Shown here in pieces: positions 18,392 to 27,148 of a DNA stretch of 64,000 nt. Location of the stretch: the NCBI RefSeq assembly GCF_900156685.1, contig NZ_FTOJ01000004.1, positions 186,001 through 250,000 on the forward strand. The letters are read 5' to 3'. Both the position numbers and the translations under genes were made by a program. Every line of letters starts with the position of its first letter. Position 1 is the first letter of the stretch. The notes beneath the pieces are model-generated. The model saw nothing but the letters and a program-made list of their open reading frames with translations. It ran no database searches and had not been told where the DNA came from. The DNA comes from Chryseobacterium piscicola (lineage in GTDB: Bacteria; Bacteroidota; Bacteroidia; Flavobacteriales; Weeksellaceae).

Positions 18392-18554
18392 GATTAGATT
18401 GAGTATAGAACATTTCGTAAAAAAAACAAACATTCTCATCCATCTCTTCGTAGTAAAAGAATTCTCAGTATCATTCTAAAAAGAGGCATCACACCGTTTT
18501 TATGTAAACCCAGTCAGTTAAACAACAATTACCCTTTTCCTAGCTTACCTCTTT

Positions 18555-18953
18555 TCAATGCTTAAACTTATTCCCGCAGTAATAGCATACATAATTTTCG
18601 CTCGATAAAATGGAAATCCCAAAGAAACTCGTTGAGCTGTCGTCTTTGTACAAGTGATTGGAGCCGCATTCTGGGCAGACAAAATCGAAATCCGGATTTT
18701 CTATTGTGTGTTCTACTTCCAGAGCAAATTCATCATTTTCTTTATAGTCTTTTAGCACCTGTGCTGCTTTTTCCAGATCTTCCTCAAAAACCTGCAGCTG
18801 AATTCCACCTACAGCCTGAGAAAGCAACCAATCTGATTGAATCAGCTGTTCGTTGGCAATAAAACTGTTGATTCCGTTTTCAGAAAGAATTTGTTTATCA
18901 CGGTTAGCTTCTAAAGCAGTTTCGTAGAATTTGAATTTAACTAAATCGCTCAT
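18555..18953 (-). CDS. DUF2007 domain protein with zinc ribbon
   Basis: A 132-residue protein. The N-terminal 65 residues resemble the DUF2007 signal-transducing domain (KFYETALEANRDKQILSENGI). The C-terminal part has two CxxC pairs, CPECGSNH and CYYCGNKF, forming a zinc ribbon. It is probably cytoplasmic. The function is unknown. Confidence 0.85.
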   Translation of the reverse strand: MSDLVKFKFYETALEANRDKQILSENGINSFIANEQLIQSDWLLSQAVGGIQLQVFEEDLEKAAQVLKDYKENDEFALEVEHTIENPDFDFVCPECGSNHLYKDDSSTSFFGISILSSENYVCYYCGNKFKH

Positions 18954-19058
18954 TTTTTTTATTTAATCATTCCAAATTTCGTTCCTCAAAAAATAAAAGA
19001 ACAATTTCTATGTTTTTTCAAAATCCTATCAATCAAAATCCTAAAATATAATTCAGCT

Positions 19059-19823
19059 TTAAAACTTACTCGAAAGCTGAATTTTAGTAAAAACTTTCTT
19101 CGTATAGAGCGGGAAATCGGCGTTCTGAAGCCACCCGTAGTATCCGAGGTCTTTAATAAATACATCTTTCACAGTTTGGCCTTTGTATTTTCCAAAATTA
19201 AAAACAGCAATATTTTTATCATTAATTCCGATAAAACCTGCCAAATCAGCATTTTTATTATGAAAAGTAAACTCGCTCAAAGCGTTGATTTCATTAGGAA
19301 TATCTTCGTATTTACCCACTTGTGCATCCAAAACTTCAAAAGTCGCTAGAACATCGGCCTCGGCAGAGTGAGCGTTTTCTAAAGTTTTCCCACAGTAAAA
19401 CTGATAAGCAGCACCCAGATTTCGAGGTTCTTTTTTATGGAAAATCGTTTGCGCATCTACTAATTTGAATTTGCTTAAATCAAAATCAAATTCCGCACGA
19501 AGTAATTCTTCAGCCAACAAAGGCACATCAAAACGGTTAGAATTGAAACCTCCCAAGTCTGCGCCTGTAATCATTTCAACTACTTTTGGTGCAATTTCTT
19601 TAAAAGTAGGAGCGTCTTTGATGTCTTCATCATAGATGCCATGAATTTCGCTTGCTTCTCTCGGGATGGGCATTTCAGGATTTACTCTCCAGGTTTTGCT
19701 TTCTCTTGAAGAATCGGGGTTCACTTTTAAAATACAGATTTCAACGATACGGTCTTTGCCGACGTTGATCCCTGTAGTTTCTAAATCGAAAACACAAAGC
19801 GGTTTATGTAGTTTTAAGTTCAT
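19059..19823 (-). CDS. 3'-5' exonuclease, DnaQ/DEDD family
   Basis: A 254-residue protein with an N-terminal exonuclease domain: Exo I motif CVFDLETTGIN with the catalytic Asp-x-Glu, Exo II around LGGFNSNRFDVPLL, and Exo III HSAEADVLATFEVL. The C-terminal part ends with a domain like that found on epsilon-like proteins (FGKYKGQTVKDV). It is a proofreading-type nuclease outside the polymerase operon. It has a direct repeat just upstream of its start. Confidence 0.9.
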   Translation of the reverse strand: MNLKLHKPLCVFDLETTGINVGKDRIVEICILKVNPDSSRESKTWRVNPEMPIPREASEIHGIYDEDIKDAPTFKEIAPKVVEMITGADLGGFNSNRFDVPLLAEELLRAEFDFDLSKFKLVDAQTIFHKKEPRNLGAAYQFYCGKTLENAHSAEADVLATFEVLDAQVGKYEDIPNEINALSEFTFHNKNADLAGFIGINDKNIAVFNFGKYKGQTVKDVFIKDLGYYGWLQNADFPLYTKKVFTKIQLSSKF

Positions 19824-19825
19824 TA

Positions 19826-19864
19826 TGTTAATTTGAAAATTTTAGAATGTGTTAATTTGAAAAT
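19826..19864. repeat. 15-bp direct repeat upstream of the exonuclease gene
   Basis: TGTTAATTTGAAAAT occurs at 19826-19840 and again, identical, at 19850-19864, with a period of 24. Confidence 0.8.
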
Positions 19865-19881
19865 GGAAAACTTGCGGTTTT

Positions 19882-20619
19882 TTACTTTAATTGTTTCTGA
19901 AATATAATTGAAATTAAGATATAGTAGAGAATTACCAACGGAATTCCGACTGTTTTAAAGATGAGTAAAATAAGAATTGCACCAATTAATAAAGCTAATT
20001 TTGGATAATTATCCTGCAATTTCATCGATTTGAATTTCATTGCAATCATTTTGATCGGACTGATTAACAGCCATGAACTTAAGATGGTAATAAAAATTAA
20101 AATACCACCTTTTACATGCATATCTGCTAAAATGTAATTTAATTTGTTAAAATCTAAAGAAATAGTTTCAATAAAATAATAAATTCCAAAAATTAAAATA
20201 GTATTGCTCGGCGTATTTAAACCTTTAAAATAATATTTTTGGTCTTCATCCAGATTGAAAATGGCTAATCGCAAACAAGAAAAAAGCGTTATCAGAAATC
20301 CAAAATATTTAATGGCAAAAGGCAACTGCATTCCTAAAACTTCATTGCCGAAAGGCTCCAGCATTTTAAACATCGCCAAACCAGGAATCAACCCAAAGCT
20401 TACCATATCAGCCAAAGAATCAAGCTGAGTTCCCAAATTGGAATTGGCCTTTAGAGCTCTTGCTACAAAACCATCGAAAAAGTCTAAAACCAATGATAAA
20501 ATAATACAGATTGCCGTTGTTTGATAATCGCCCAATAGCAAATGCACTGCGCCAATACAGCCAGAAAAAAGGTTTCCCAGCGTGATGGCATTGGCAAGAT
20601 TGTTTTTAATGAAATTCAT
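19882..20619 (-). CDS. pssA: CDP-diacylglycerol-serine O-phosphatidyltransferase
   Basis: A 245-residue integral membrane enzyme that makes phosphatidylserine, the precursor of phosphatidylethanolamine. The CDP-alcohol phosphatidyltransferase motif is present (DFFDGFVARAL, then GTQLDSLADMVSFG), with its conserved Asp residues. About seven or eight membrane helices follow. It is divergent from the LtaS-like gene. Its -7 element lies only 5 nt from the start codon. Confidence 0.93.
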   Translation of the reverse strand: MNFIKNNLANAITLGNLFSGCIGAVHLLLGDYQTTAICIILSLVLDFFDGFVARALKANSNLGTQLDSLADMVSFGLIPGLAMFKMLEPFGNEVLGMQLPFAIKYFGFLITLFSCLRLAIFNLDEDQKYYFKGLNTPSNTILIFGIYYFIETISLDFNKLNYILADMHVKGGILIFITILSSWLLISPIKMIAMKFKSMKLQDNYPKLALLIGAILILLIFKTVGIPLVILYYILISIIFQKQLK

Positions 20620-20624
20620 AGTCG

Positions 20625-20632
20625 CAAAATTA
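20625..20632 (-). promoter_or_regulatory. -7 element directly before pssA
   Basis: TAATTTTG on the minus strand ends 5 nt before the pssA ATG at 20619, so the mRNA may have almost no leader. Confidence 0.45.
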
Positions 20633-20696
20633 CATTTTTTAACGATTTTAAACTTATTTTATGTGAACTAAAAATGACAAGGCTATGAATTTAACG

Positions 20697-20704
20697 TAAA
20701 TTTG
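20697..20704 (+). promoter_or_regulatory. -7 element of the LtaS-like gene
   Basis: TAAATTTG, an exact TAnnTTTG match 51 nt before the ATG at 20756. Confidence 0.45.
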
Positions 20705-20755
20705 CACCAGATAAAATATTTAAATTTTTTTTATAAAAAATAGTATTATTTAAAG

Positions 20756-22684
20756 ATGAAGTTTTTCAAAGAATTCAGAAAAAAAGAAATTCTGATTTTA
20801 GGTTATAGGATTTTTTTGGCTTTCGTTTTTTATCAGATCGCAAGGCTTCTGTTTTGGTTTTTTAATAAAAATCTAATAAAAGTAGACAGCGTTTCAGACT
20901 ACCTGAATTTGGCTTTTCACGGGATTGCGTTTGACCTCACAGCGATTTTGTATGTGAATATGCTTTATGTTTTTTTAAGCCTTATTCCAATTGTCATCAA
21001 TACAAAAAGTGGTTATCAGAAGTTTCTTTTCTGGCTTCATTTTATCACCAACGGCATTGCTTATATGATGAATTTCGGCGATTTTATTTATTACAAATTT
21101 TCGCAGACAAGGCTTACGGTTGCGGCTTTTCAGGTGGCTCAGCATGAAACCAATATTCTCAAAGTTTTCACAACTTCCAGTAAAGAACATCCTTTTGTGA
21201 TTATTTGGTTTGTGATTTTAATGATTCTGTGGGTTTTTCTTTACAAAAGATTTAAAGTTAATTACAGAAAACCTGTCAAACTCGTTCCTTATTTTTTGTG
21301 GTCAGTCCTGATTTTGTGTCTCTCTGCAGTCTTGATAGTTGGCGGAATCAGGGGAGATTTTAAACACAGTACACGCCCCATCAATCTTGTAGATGCCAAC
21401 AAATTTGTCAAAACTCCGATTCAGGGAAATCTGGTTTTGAATTCTACTTTTTCATTTTTCAGAACTTTGGGAAGCAATAATTTTAAGGAAGTTCATTTTG
21501 TAGATGAGAAATTTATTAACGAAAATGTTTTCCCATACAAAACCTATGAAAGACAGGTTCAGGATAAACCCAATATTGTTATTTTCATTGTAGAATCTTT
21601 TGGAAGGGAATATTCGGGAGCTTTTAATAAAGATAAAAATATTAAAGATTTTGTTTCGTACACGCCGTTTATCGACAGTCTGGCAAATGAAAGTCTGATT
21701 TTTCCGAATACTTTTGCCAACGGACGTCAGTCGATTCACGGAATGAGCAGTATTCTGGCGGGAATTCCAAGTCTGACGGATGCTTTTACGAGTTCGCCGT
21801 ATTCTAATCAAAAAATACAGTCGATTGTTTCTGTCTGTAATGATTTGGGTTACGAAACTTCTTTCTATCACGGGGCTCCGAATGGTTCTATGGGGTTTTT
21901 AGGTTTTGGAAATATTTTAGGATTTAAAAATTATTACGGACTGAATGAATACAATGGTCAGCAGGATTTCGATGGCATGTGGGCCATTTGGGACGAGCCT
22001 TTTTTGCAATATTTTGCTAAGAATGTTGGTAAAAAGAAACCTTTTATGTCGACCGTTTTTACGGCTTCGTCGCACCATCCTTTCAAAATTCCTGAGAAAT
22101 ACAACGGGAAATTTAAAAAAGGAAAAATTGAAATGCACGAGCCAATGCAGTACACCGATTATGCGATTAAAAAGTACTTTGAAACAGCTAAAAAACAACC
22201 GTGGTTCAATAATACCATCTTTGTGTTTACAGGAGATCATACCAACCAAGTTTATTATCCGGAATATGAAAAAGCGATGAACCGTTTTGCTGTTCCGCTG
22301 CTGTTTTATTCTCCAAATCCGGCGTATCAGCTGAAAGGTGTGAATAATGAATTGGCTCAACAGATTGATATTTATCCAAATTTAGCAGATTTGATTGGTT
22401 ATAATAAAAAAATCAGAAGCTGGGGGAGAAGTCTGTTGAGTGAGAAGCAATATCAGCCTTTGATTGTGAATTCAGACGGGAGCTCGGAGCAGTTTATTTA
22501 CGGAAACTTTATGTACAGATTTGATGGCAAAAATATTACAGGTGTTTATTTTAAAGATGATTTAGGTTTTGAAAACAACCAAATTGATCAACTGAAAACT
22601 CCCGAGGTTGAAAAAGGAAAACTTATCGCTAAAGCCTGGTATCAGGATTATATGGATAGGGTAATTCACCGTAAACTCAATTGA
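20756..22684 (+). CDS. LTA synthase family sulfatase
   Basis: A 642-residue membrane enzyme with about five N-terminal helices (to about residue 205) and a large periplasmic alkaline phosphatase/sulfatase domain. Visible active-site segments are IVESFGREY (metal Glu), ANGRQSIHGMSS (nucleophile Ser/Thr region), and FTGDHTNQ with HHPF (metal Asp and His). The fold transfers phosphoglycerol or phosphoethanolamine to envelope glycans or lipids in relatives. Gram-negative members are not true lipoteichoic acid synthases, so the acceptor is unknown. Confidence 0.9.
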   Translation: MKFFKEFRKKEILILGYRIFLAFVFYQIARLLFWFFNKNLIKVDSVSDYLNLAFHGIAFDLTAILYVNMLYVFLSLIPIVINTKSGYQKFLFWLHFITNGIAYMMNFGDFIYYKFSQTRLTVAAFQVAQHETNILKVFTTSSKEHPFVIIWFVILMILWVFLYKRFKVNYRKPVKLVPYFLWSVLILCLSAVLIVGGIRGDFKHSTRPINLVDANKFVKTPIQGNLVLNSTFSFFRTLGSNNFKEVHFVDEKFINENVFPYKTYERQVQDKPNIVIFIVESFGREYSGAFNKDKNIKDFVSYTPFIDSLANESLIFPNTFANGRQSIHGMSSILAGIPSLTDAFTSSPYSNQKIQSIVSVCNDLGYETSFYHGAPNGSMGFLGFGNILGFKNYYGLNEYNGQQDFDGMWAIWDEPFLQYFAKNVGKKKPFMSTVFTASSHHPFKIPEKYNGKFKKGKIEMHEPMQYTDYAIKKYFETAKKQPWFNNTIFVFTGDHTNQVYYPEYEKAMNRFAVPLLFYSPNPAYQLKGVNNELAQQIDIYPNLADLIGYNKKIRSWGRSLLSEKQYQPLIVNSDGSSEQFIYGNFMYRFDGKNITGVYFKDDLGFENNQIDQLKTPEVEKGKLIAKAWYQDYMDRVIHRKLN

Positions 22685-22753
22685 TTTCTGAATGGTGTTT
22701 AAAAATGAAAAGTCTGTAAAGTATTACTATTTATGCTTTGGATAGCAAAAAAG

Positions 22754-22784
22754 TTGGTGTGTTTAAAATTAATTTATACTTTTA
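22754..22784 (+). promoter_or_regulatory. Promoter of the DUF2147 gene
   Basis: TTG at 22754-22756, 20-nt spacer, TACTTTTA at 22777-22784, one base from the -7 consensus. Confidence 0.55.
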
Positions 22785-22833
22785 ACTAATTAACAATTTA
22801 GAAATCTTATCAATTAGAATTAAACTTTATAAT

Positions 22834-23250
22834 ATGAAAAAATTACTGTTAACGTTGGCATTTTCTCTTGTTGGGGTAATGTCGTTTGCACAAATTGAAG
22901 GCAAATGGAGAACCATTGATGATGAAACCGGAAAGCCAAAATCTGTAGTAGAAATTTTTAAGAAAAACGATGGTAAATACTACGGAAAAATCGTACAACT
23001 TCTTATAAAACCCGAAAACAACAATTGTGTAAAATGTAAAGACGACCGTAAAAATAAGCCATTAATGGGATTAGAAATTATTAGAGGTCTTTCTAGAGAC
23101 GGAGATGAATTTGGCGGCGGAACGATTACCAATCCTAAAGATGGTAAAAGCTACAAAACAGAAATAGAGAGAGATGGTAATACTTTGAAAGTGAAAGCTT
23201 TAATAATGGGGATTGCAGTGAAAACGCAAACTTGGCATAAAGTAAACTAA
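22834..23250 (+). CDS. Secreted DUF2147 family protein
   Basis: A 138-residue protein with a signal peptide (residues 1-19, ending MSFAQ) and a compact domain beginning GKWRTIDDETGKPKSVVEIF, the standard opening of DUF2147. A CVKC pair and the motif GGGTITNPKDGKSYK are also typical. It is periplasmic or secreted, probably lipocalin-like. The function is unknown. Confidence 0.88.
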   Translation: MKKLLLTLAFSLVGVMSFAQIEGKWRTIDDETGKPKSVVEIFKKNDGKYYGKIVQLLIKPENNNCVKCKDDRKNKPLMGLEIIRGLSRDGDEFGGGTITNPKDGKSYKTEIERDGNTLKVKALIMGIAVKTQTWHKVN

Positions 23251-23266
23251 GAAGTTTTAATAAAAT

Positions 23267-23298
23267 AAAAAGGAGGTCATTTTTTGACCTCCTTTTTT
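23267..23298. terminator. Terminator between convergent genes
   Basis: AAAAAGGAGGTCA / TGACCTCCTTTTT stem with T runs on both strands, between the DUF2147 gene (+) and the transketolase C subunit gene (-). Confidence 0.85.
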
Positions 23299-23315
23299 AT
23301 GCTAAAAACAATAGA

Positions 23316-24260
23316 TTAAGCTAAAATTCTCTTCACGGCTTCTTTTACCGCATCCGCATCAATTTTATATTTTTTCATCAATTCAGCTGGTGTAGCAGAT
23401 TCTCCGAAAGTGTCGTTTACGGCAACAAATTCTTGTCTTGTAGGTCTTTTTCTTGCCAACATTCCTGCAACTGATTCACCTAAACCACCTAGATAATTAT
23501 GTTCTTCGGCAGTTACAATTTTCCCTGTTTTTTCTACAGATTTCAAGATGATTTCCTCATCTAAAGGTTTAATTGTGTGGATGTTGATTACTTCGCAAGA
23601 AATACCTTCTTTTTCAAGTTCTTCAGCGGCAACTAAAGATTCCCAAACCAAGTGGCCTGTTGCTACGATTGTTACATCTGTTCCTTCTTGTAAAAGAATT
23701 CCTTTCCCAATTTCGAAAGGCATATCTTCTGGAATGAAAACAGGTACGGCTGGTCTTCCGAATCTTAAATAAACAGGACCGTGATGATCTGCAATCGCAA
23801 GAGTTGCAGCTTTTGTCTGGTTGTAATCACAAGGATTGATAACCGTCATTCCCGGAAGCATTTTCATCATACCGATGTCTTCCAAAACCTGGTGCGTTGC
23901 TCCGTCTTCCCCTAAAGTAAGACCTGCGTGAGAAGCACATATTTTTACATTTTTATCAGAATAGGCAATAGACTGACGAATCTGGTCATACACTCTTGAA
24001 GTAGAGAAGTTGGCAAAAGTTCCGGTAAAAGGAATTTTTCCTGTGATGCTTAAACCTGCAGCTAGGCCCATCATATTTGCTTCTGCAATACCTACTTGGT
24101 AAAATCTTTCAGGAGCTTTTTCGATGAATTTTTCCATTTTCAAAGAACCGATAAGGTCTGCACACAATGCAACTACATTTGGGTTTTTATCAGCCAATTC
24201 AGCTAAACCAGCCCCAAAACCTGAACGTGTATCTTTTTTTTCTGTATATGTATATTTCAT
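23316..24260 (-). CDS. Transketolase, C-terminal subunit
   Basis: A 314-residue protein covering the pyrimidine-binding and C-terminal domains of transketolase. It includes the region GIAEANMMGLAAGLS with the catalytic Glu that activates thiamine diphosphate, and EDGATHQVLEDIGMM. The other half is a separate gene 83 nt upstream. Together they form a split transketolase of the pentose phosphate pathway. The split form is known in archaea and several bacteria. Confidence 0.93.
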   Translation of the reverse strand: MKYTYTEKKDTRSGFGAGLAELADKNPNVVALCADLIGSLKMEKFIEKAPERFYQVGIAEANMMGLAAGLSITGKIPFTGTFANFSTSRVYDQIRQSIAYSDKNVKICASHAGLTLGEDGATHQVLEDIGMMKMLPGMTVINPCDYNQTKAATLAIADHHGPVYLRFGRPAVPVFIPEDMPFEIGKGILLQEGTDVTIVATGHLVWESLVAAEELEKEGISCEVINIHTIKPLDEEIILKSVEKTGKIVTAEEHNYLGGLGESVAGMLARKRPTRQEFVAVNDTFGESATPAELMKKYKIDADAVKEAVKRILA

Positions 24261-24343
24261 GAGAATTTAAATTTTGATAATTGATAAATGATGTAGGATC
24301 AATGATATCGTGTCATTTATCGATAATAATTTATCATTTATAA
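24261..24343. repeat. AT-rich inverted repeat between the transketolase halves
   Basis: The gap contains GATAAATGA and TCATTTATC arms and a further ATCATTTAT, which can fold into alternative hairpins. It has no T run, so it is not an obvious terminator and could tune expression of the two halves. Confidence 0.4.
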
Positions 24344-25195
24344 TTAATAATCAGCAGGAGCTTCTAGGTATAATTGTTTGAAAGCGGTATCCAATTGCTC
24401 GTCATTAGGAGCTTTACCATGCCAAGCATGAGTTCCCATCATGAAATCTACACCAGCTCCCATTTCTGTATGAAGGATGATTACTACTGGTTTTCCTTTT
24501 CCTGTTTCTGTTTTTGCTAATTCTAAAATTGCAATTACCGCTTCAAGGTCGTTACCGTTTTTCTCTTCTAAAACTGTCCACCCGAAAGATTCTAGTTTTG
24601 CATGAAGATTACCTAAAGAAAGAACATTTTCTGTGCTTCCATCAATTTGCTGTCCGTTGTAATCAATAGTAGAAATAATGTTGTCTACTTTGTTGGCAGC
24701 AGCATACATTAAAGCTTCCCATATTTGCCCTTCTTGTAATTCTCCGTCTCCGTGAAGAGAGTAAACTAAAGAGGTATCACCGTCTAATTTTTTCCCCTGT
24801 GCAACACCTAAAGCTACAGAAAGCCCTTGTCCTAGAGATCCAGAAGCAATTCTTACCCCTTCCAAACCTTCGTGAGTAGTTGGGTGACCTTGCAATCTTG
24901 AATCTAACTTTCTGAAAGTTTTCAGTTCGTCAACTGGGAAGAAGTCAAATCTAGCCAATGTAGAATAGAAAACTGGCGAAATATGTCCGTTTGAAAGATA
25001 GAAGTGATCTTCATTTTTACCTTCCATTGTGAAAGGAAGATTGTAGTTCATTACTTTACCATACAATGCTGTGAAGTACTCAGTACAGCCCAAACTTCCA
25101 CCTGGATGCCCTGAATTTACAGCATGAACCATTCTTAAAATGTCTCTTCTGATTTGTGTTGTAAGAGATTTCAGCTCTTCAATACTTTTACTCAT
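24344..25195 (-). CDS. Transketolase, N-terminal subunit
   Basis: A 283-residue protein holding the pyrophosphate-binding domain. It has HPGGSLGCTEYFTALYG near residue 30 and the thiamine diphosphate motif GDGELQEGQIWEALMYAA, followed by DYNGQQ. It pairs with the downstream C-terminal subunit gene, and the two are probably co-transcribed. A -7 element TAAATTTG on the minus strand lies at 25217-25224. Confidence 0.93.
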   Translation of the reverse strand: MSKSIEELKSLTTQIRRDILRMVHAVNSGHPGGSLGCTEYFTALYGKVMNYNLPFTMEGKNEDHFYLSNGHISPVFYSTLARFDFFPVDELKTFRKLDSRLQGHPTTHEGLEGVRIASGSLGQGLSVALGVAQGKKLDGDTSLVYSLHGDGELQEGQIWEALMYAAANKVDNIISTIDYNGQQIDGSTENVLSLGNLHAKLESFGWTVLEEKNGNDLEAVIAILELAKTETGKGKPVVIILHTEMGAGVDFMMGTHAWHGKAPNDEQLDTAFKQLYLEAPADY

Positions 25196-25251
25196 ATATT
25201 AGGATTTATTTGCATGCAAATTTACAATTTTTTGTCGGCTTATGGAAATGC

Positions 25252-25280
25252 AAAAATCCGAGTTTTAAACTCGGATTTTT
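25252..25280 (-). terminator. Terminator of the symporter gene
   Basis: AAAAATCCGAGT / ACTCGGATTTTT hairpin. It follows the symporter gene on the minus strand and precedes the transketolase promoter. Confidence 0.75.
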
Positions 25281-25409
25281 ATAAAGCGTAATATTATTTC
25301 TTATTAAATTTATTGAAATATATTTGTTTCTAAATTCTTTAAAACTCTACCGTCAGATGTTTTCCATTCTGTTAAACCATTAGTATAGCTAATATTTTTT
25401 CGAACAGTC

Positions 25410-25428
25410 TCAAGGTTTAAAACCTTGA
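25410..25428. repeat. Perfect 19-bp palindrome
   Basis: TCAAGGTTT and AAACCTTGA flank a single A. It lies 33 nt past the symporter stop, without a T run. Confidence 0.6.
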
Positions 25429-25461
25429 TAAGGTTGATGTAGTGAAAATTAGAGTTGAAAT

Positions 25462-27036
25462 TTAAACCAACCTCAAATAATTCTTATTCTTCACCAACCA
25501 CAAACCAACAAAAGTCAACAATCCATTCAGAATAATCAGTTCTACACCAATTCTGTAGTCAGTGTAAGTAGTTACCCCTAAATTTATTAAGTATGTAAGA
25601 ACAGGCGCTAAAATTGTCACTGCGAGAATAGAATATTTTCTTGAAATTTTAAATTTGGTAAAGATTCCGAAAGCAAAAAGTCCTAAAAGCGGTCCGTAAG
25701 TGTAACCTGCAACTTCCATGATGAGGTAAACAATAGATTTCTCGTTAATCGCTTTGAAAACCATAATTAAAATAAAGAAAACTACTGTAAACGTTAAGTG
25801 AATCTTCATACGAAGATGTTTCTTTTGTTTTTCTGTTCTTGTTTTGTCTTCATTTAAATTTAACAAATCAACACAATATGAACTTGTAACCGCCGTTAAT
25901 GCGCCATCCGCAGAAGGGAAAAGAGCCGAAATTAATCCTATAATAAAAATAACAGAAATCGTCATCGGGAAGTAACCATTAAGAGATAAAGCCGGAAATA
26001 AATCGTCGCCCATTACGTTTTTGATATTTCCTGCAGCATCTTTGAACCCGAAAATATTAGAAACAACTTCTTTACCTTCAACAAGAGTTGTGATTTGAGA
26101 ATAACCAGCACCATTTTGTAAAGCAAAAAGATAAAGCAAACCTCCTAAAAATAGAAATGCAAGATTTACAAAAAGCAGAGTTCCTGCAAAAGTCAGCATG
26201 TTTTTCTTTGAATTCTGAAGATTGTCAACCGAAATATTTTTCTGCATCATTTCCTGATCTAGTCCGGTCATTGCGATGGTAATAAAGATTCCGCCGAGAA
26301 TGGTTTTCAGGAAAAATGTCTTGGAATTAGGATCAAAATTGATGAAATGAGTATAATTTTTCTGTTCTAAAATCGTATAAGCTTCGCCAAAAGATAAATT
26401 TAAATTGGATAAAATGTAAACAATACATGCAATTAAACTGATGATCATAAACGAAGTCTGCAAAGTATCGGTAATGACGATCGTTTTTACACCCCCTTCA
26501 AAAGTATATAAAAGCACCATTAATAAAAGCACCAAAGCGGTTACCCAAAACGGAACTCCTAAACCTTCAAGCAAGAAAATCTGCAAAACATTCACTACCA
26601 AATATAACCTTGCAGTTGCACCAATCGCTCTGGAAATAATGAAAAACAGGGAACCAATTTTATGCGCTTCTACATTGAATCTTTTCCCTAAATAGGTGTA
26701 GATCGAGGTTAGATTCATCTTATAATAGAGTGGTAGTAATATCGCAGCCACAATAAAATATCCGATGAAAAACCCAATCACCATCATGTAATATTCGAAA
26801 CCACCAAAAATATATTCGCTTCCTGTCATTTTCCCGACAGTTCCTGGTACGGAAATAAAGGTTACTCCACTTAAGCTGGTTCCGATCATCCCGAAGGCGA
26901 CGAGCCACCACTTGCTTTTTTTGTTGCCGATGAAAAAAGACTGATTATCAGAATTTCGGCTTGTGAAATAAGAAATGACCAAAAGACCAACGAAATAAAC
27001 AAAAACAAATAGCAAAAGAGTGGTTCCGGGATTCAT
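25462..27036 (-). CDS. Sodium:solute symporter family transporter
   Basis: A 524-residue inner-membrane protein with about 13 helices of the SSS fold. It has the family region GTSLSGVTFISVPGTVG (about 51-70) and the sodium-site segment SALFPSADGALTAVTSSY. The substrate cannot be told from sequence; SSS members move sugars, amino acids, sialic acid or organic acids. It is monocistronic, with a -7 element TATATTTG on the minus strand at 27057-27064. Confidence 0.9.
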   Translation of the reverse strand: MNPGTTLLLFVFVYFVGLLVISYFTSRNSDNQSFFIGNKKSKWWLVAFGMIGTSLSGVTFISVPGTVGKMTGSEYIFGGFEYYMMVIGFFIGYFIVAAILLPLYYKMNLTSIYTYLGKRFNVEAHKIGSLFFIISRAIGATARLYLVVNVLQIFLLEGLGVPFWVTALVLLLMVLLYTFEGGVKTIVITDTLQTSFMIISLIACIVYILSNLNLSFGEAYTILEQKNYTHFINFDPNSKTFFLKTILGGIFITIAMTGLDQEMMQKNISVDNLQNSKKNMLTFAGTLLFVNLAFLFLGGLLYLFALQNGAGYSQITTLVEGKEVVSNIFGFKDAAGNIKNVMGDDLFPALSLNGYFPMTISVIFIIGLISALFPSADGALTAVTSSYCVDLLNLNEDKTRTEKQKKHLRMKIHLTFTVVFFILIMVFKAINEKSIVYLIMEVAGYTYGPLLGLFAFGIFTKFKISRKYSILAVTILAPVLTYLINLGVTTYTDYRIGVELIILNGLLTFVGLWLVKNKNYLRLV

Positions 27037-27089
27037 GCTTAGATTTTAAATTTTAGCAAATATAGTTTTTTTTGTTTCTGTTAAAAAAG

Positions 27090-27124
27090 AAAAACCTTTC
27101 AGCGAGATTTCGTGAAAGGTTTTT
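27090..27124 (-). terminator. Terminator of the detoxification operon
   Basis: AAAAACCTTTCA / TGAAAGGTTTTT stem with inner CGA / TCG pairing. The minus strand continues with T5-C-T6. Confidence 0.85.
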
Positions 27125-27148
27125 AAGATTTTAATTCTGATTGTAATA

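Larger units (their letters stand above)
18210..18554. other. Gene-free gap made mainly of repeat sequence
   Basis: The gap between the FAH gene and the DUF2007 gene contains the two repeat pieces at 18221 and 18287 and no supported gene. An open frame spanning it is the by-product of the repeat. Confidence 0.6.

Noticed and set aside
18057-18479. 140-codon frame running from the FAH gene into the repeat
   Set aside because: The first part is antisense to the FAH coding sequence and the rest is palindromic repeat.
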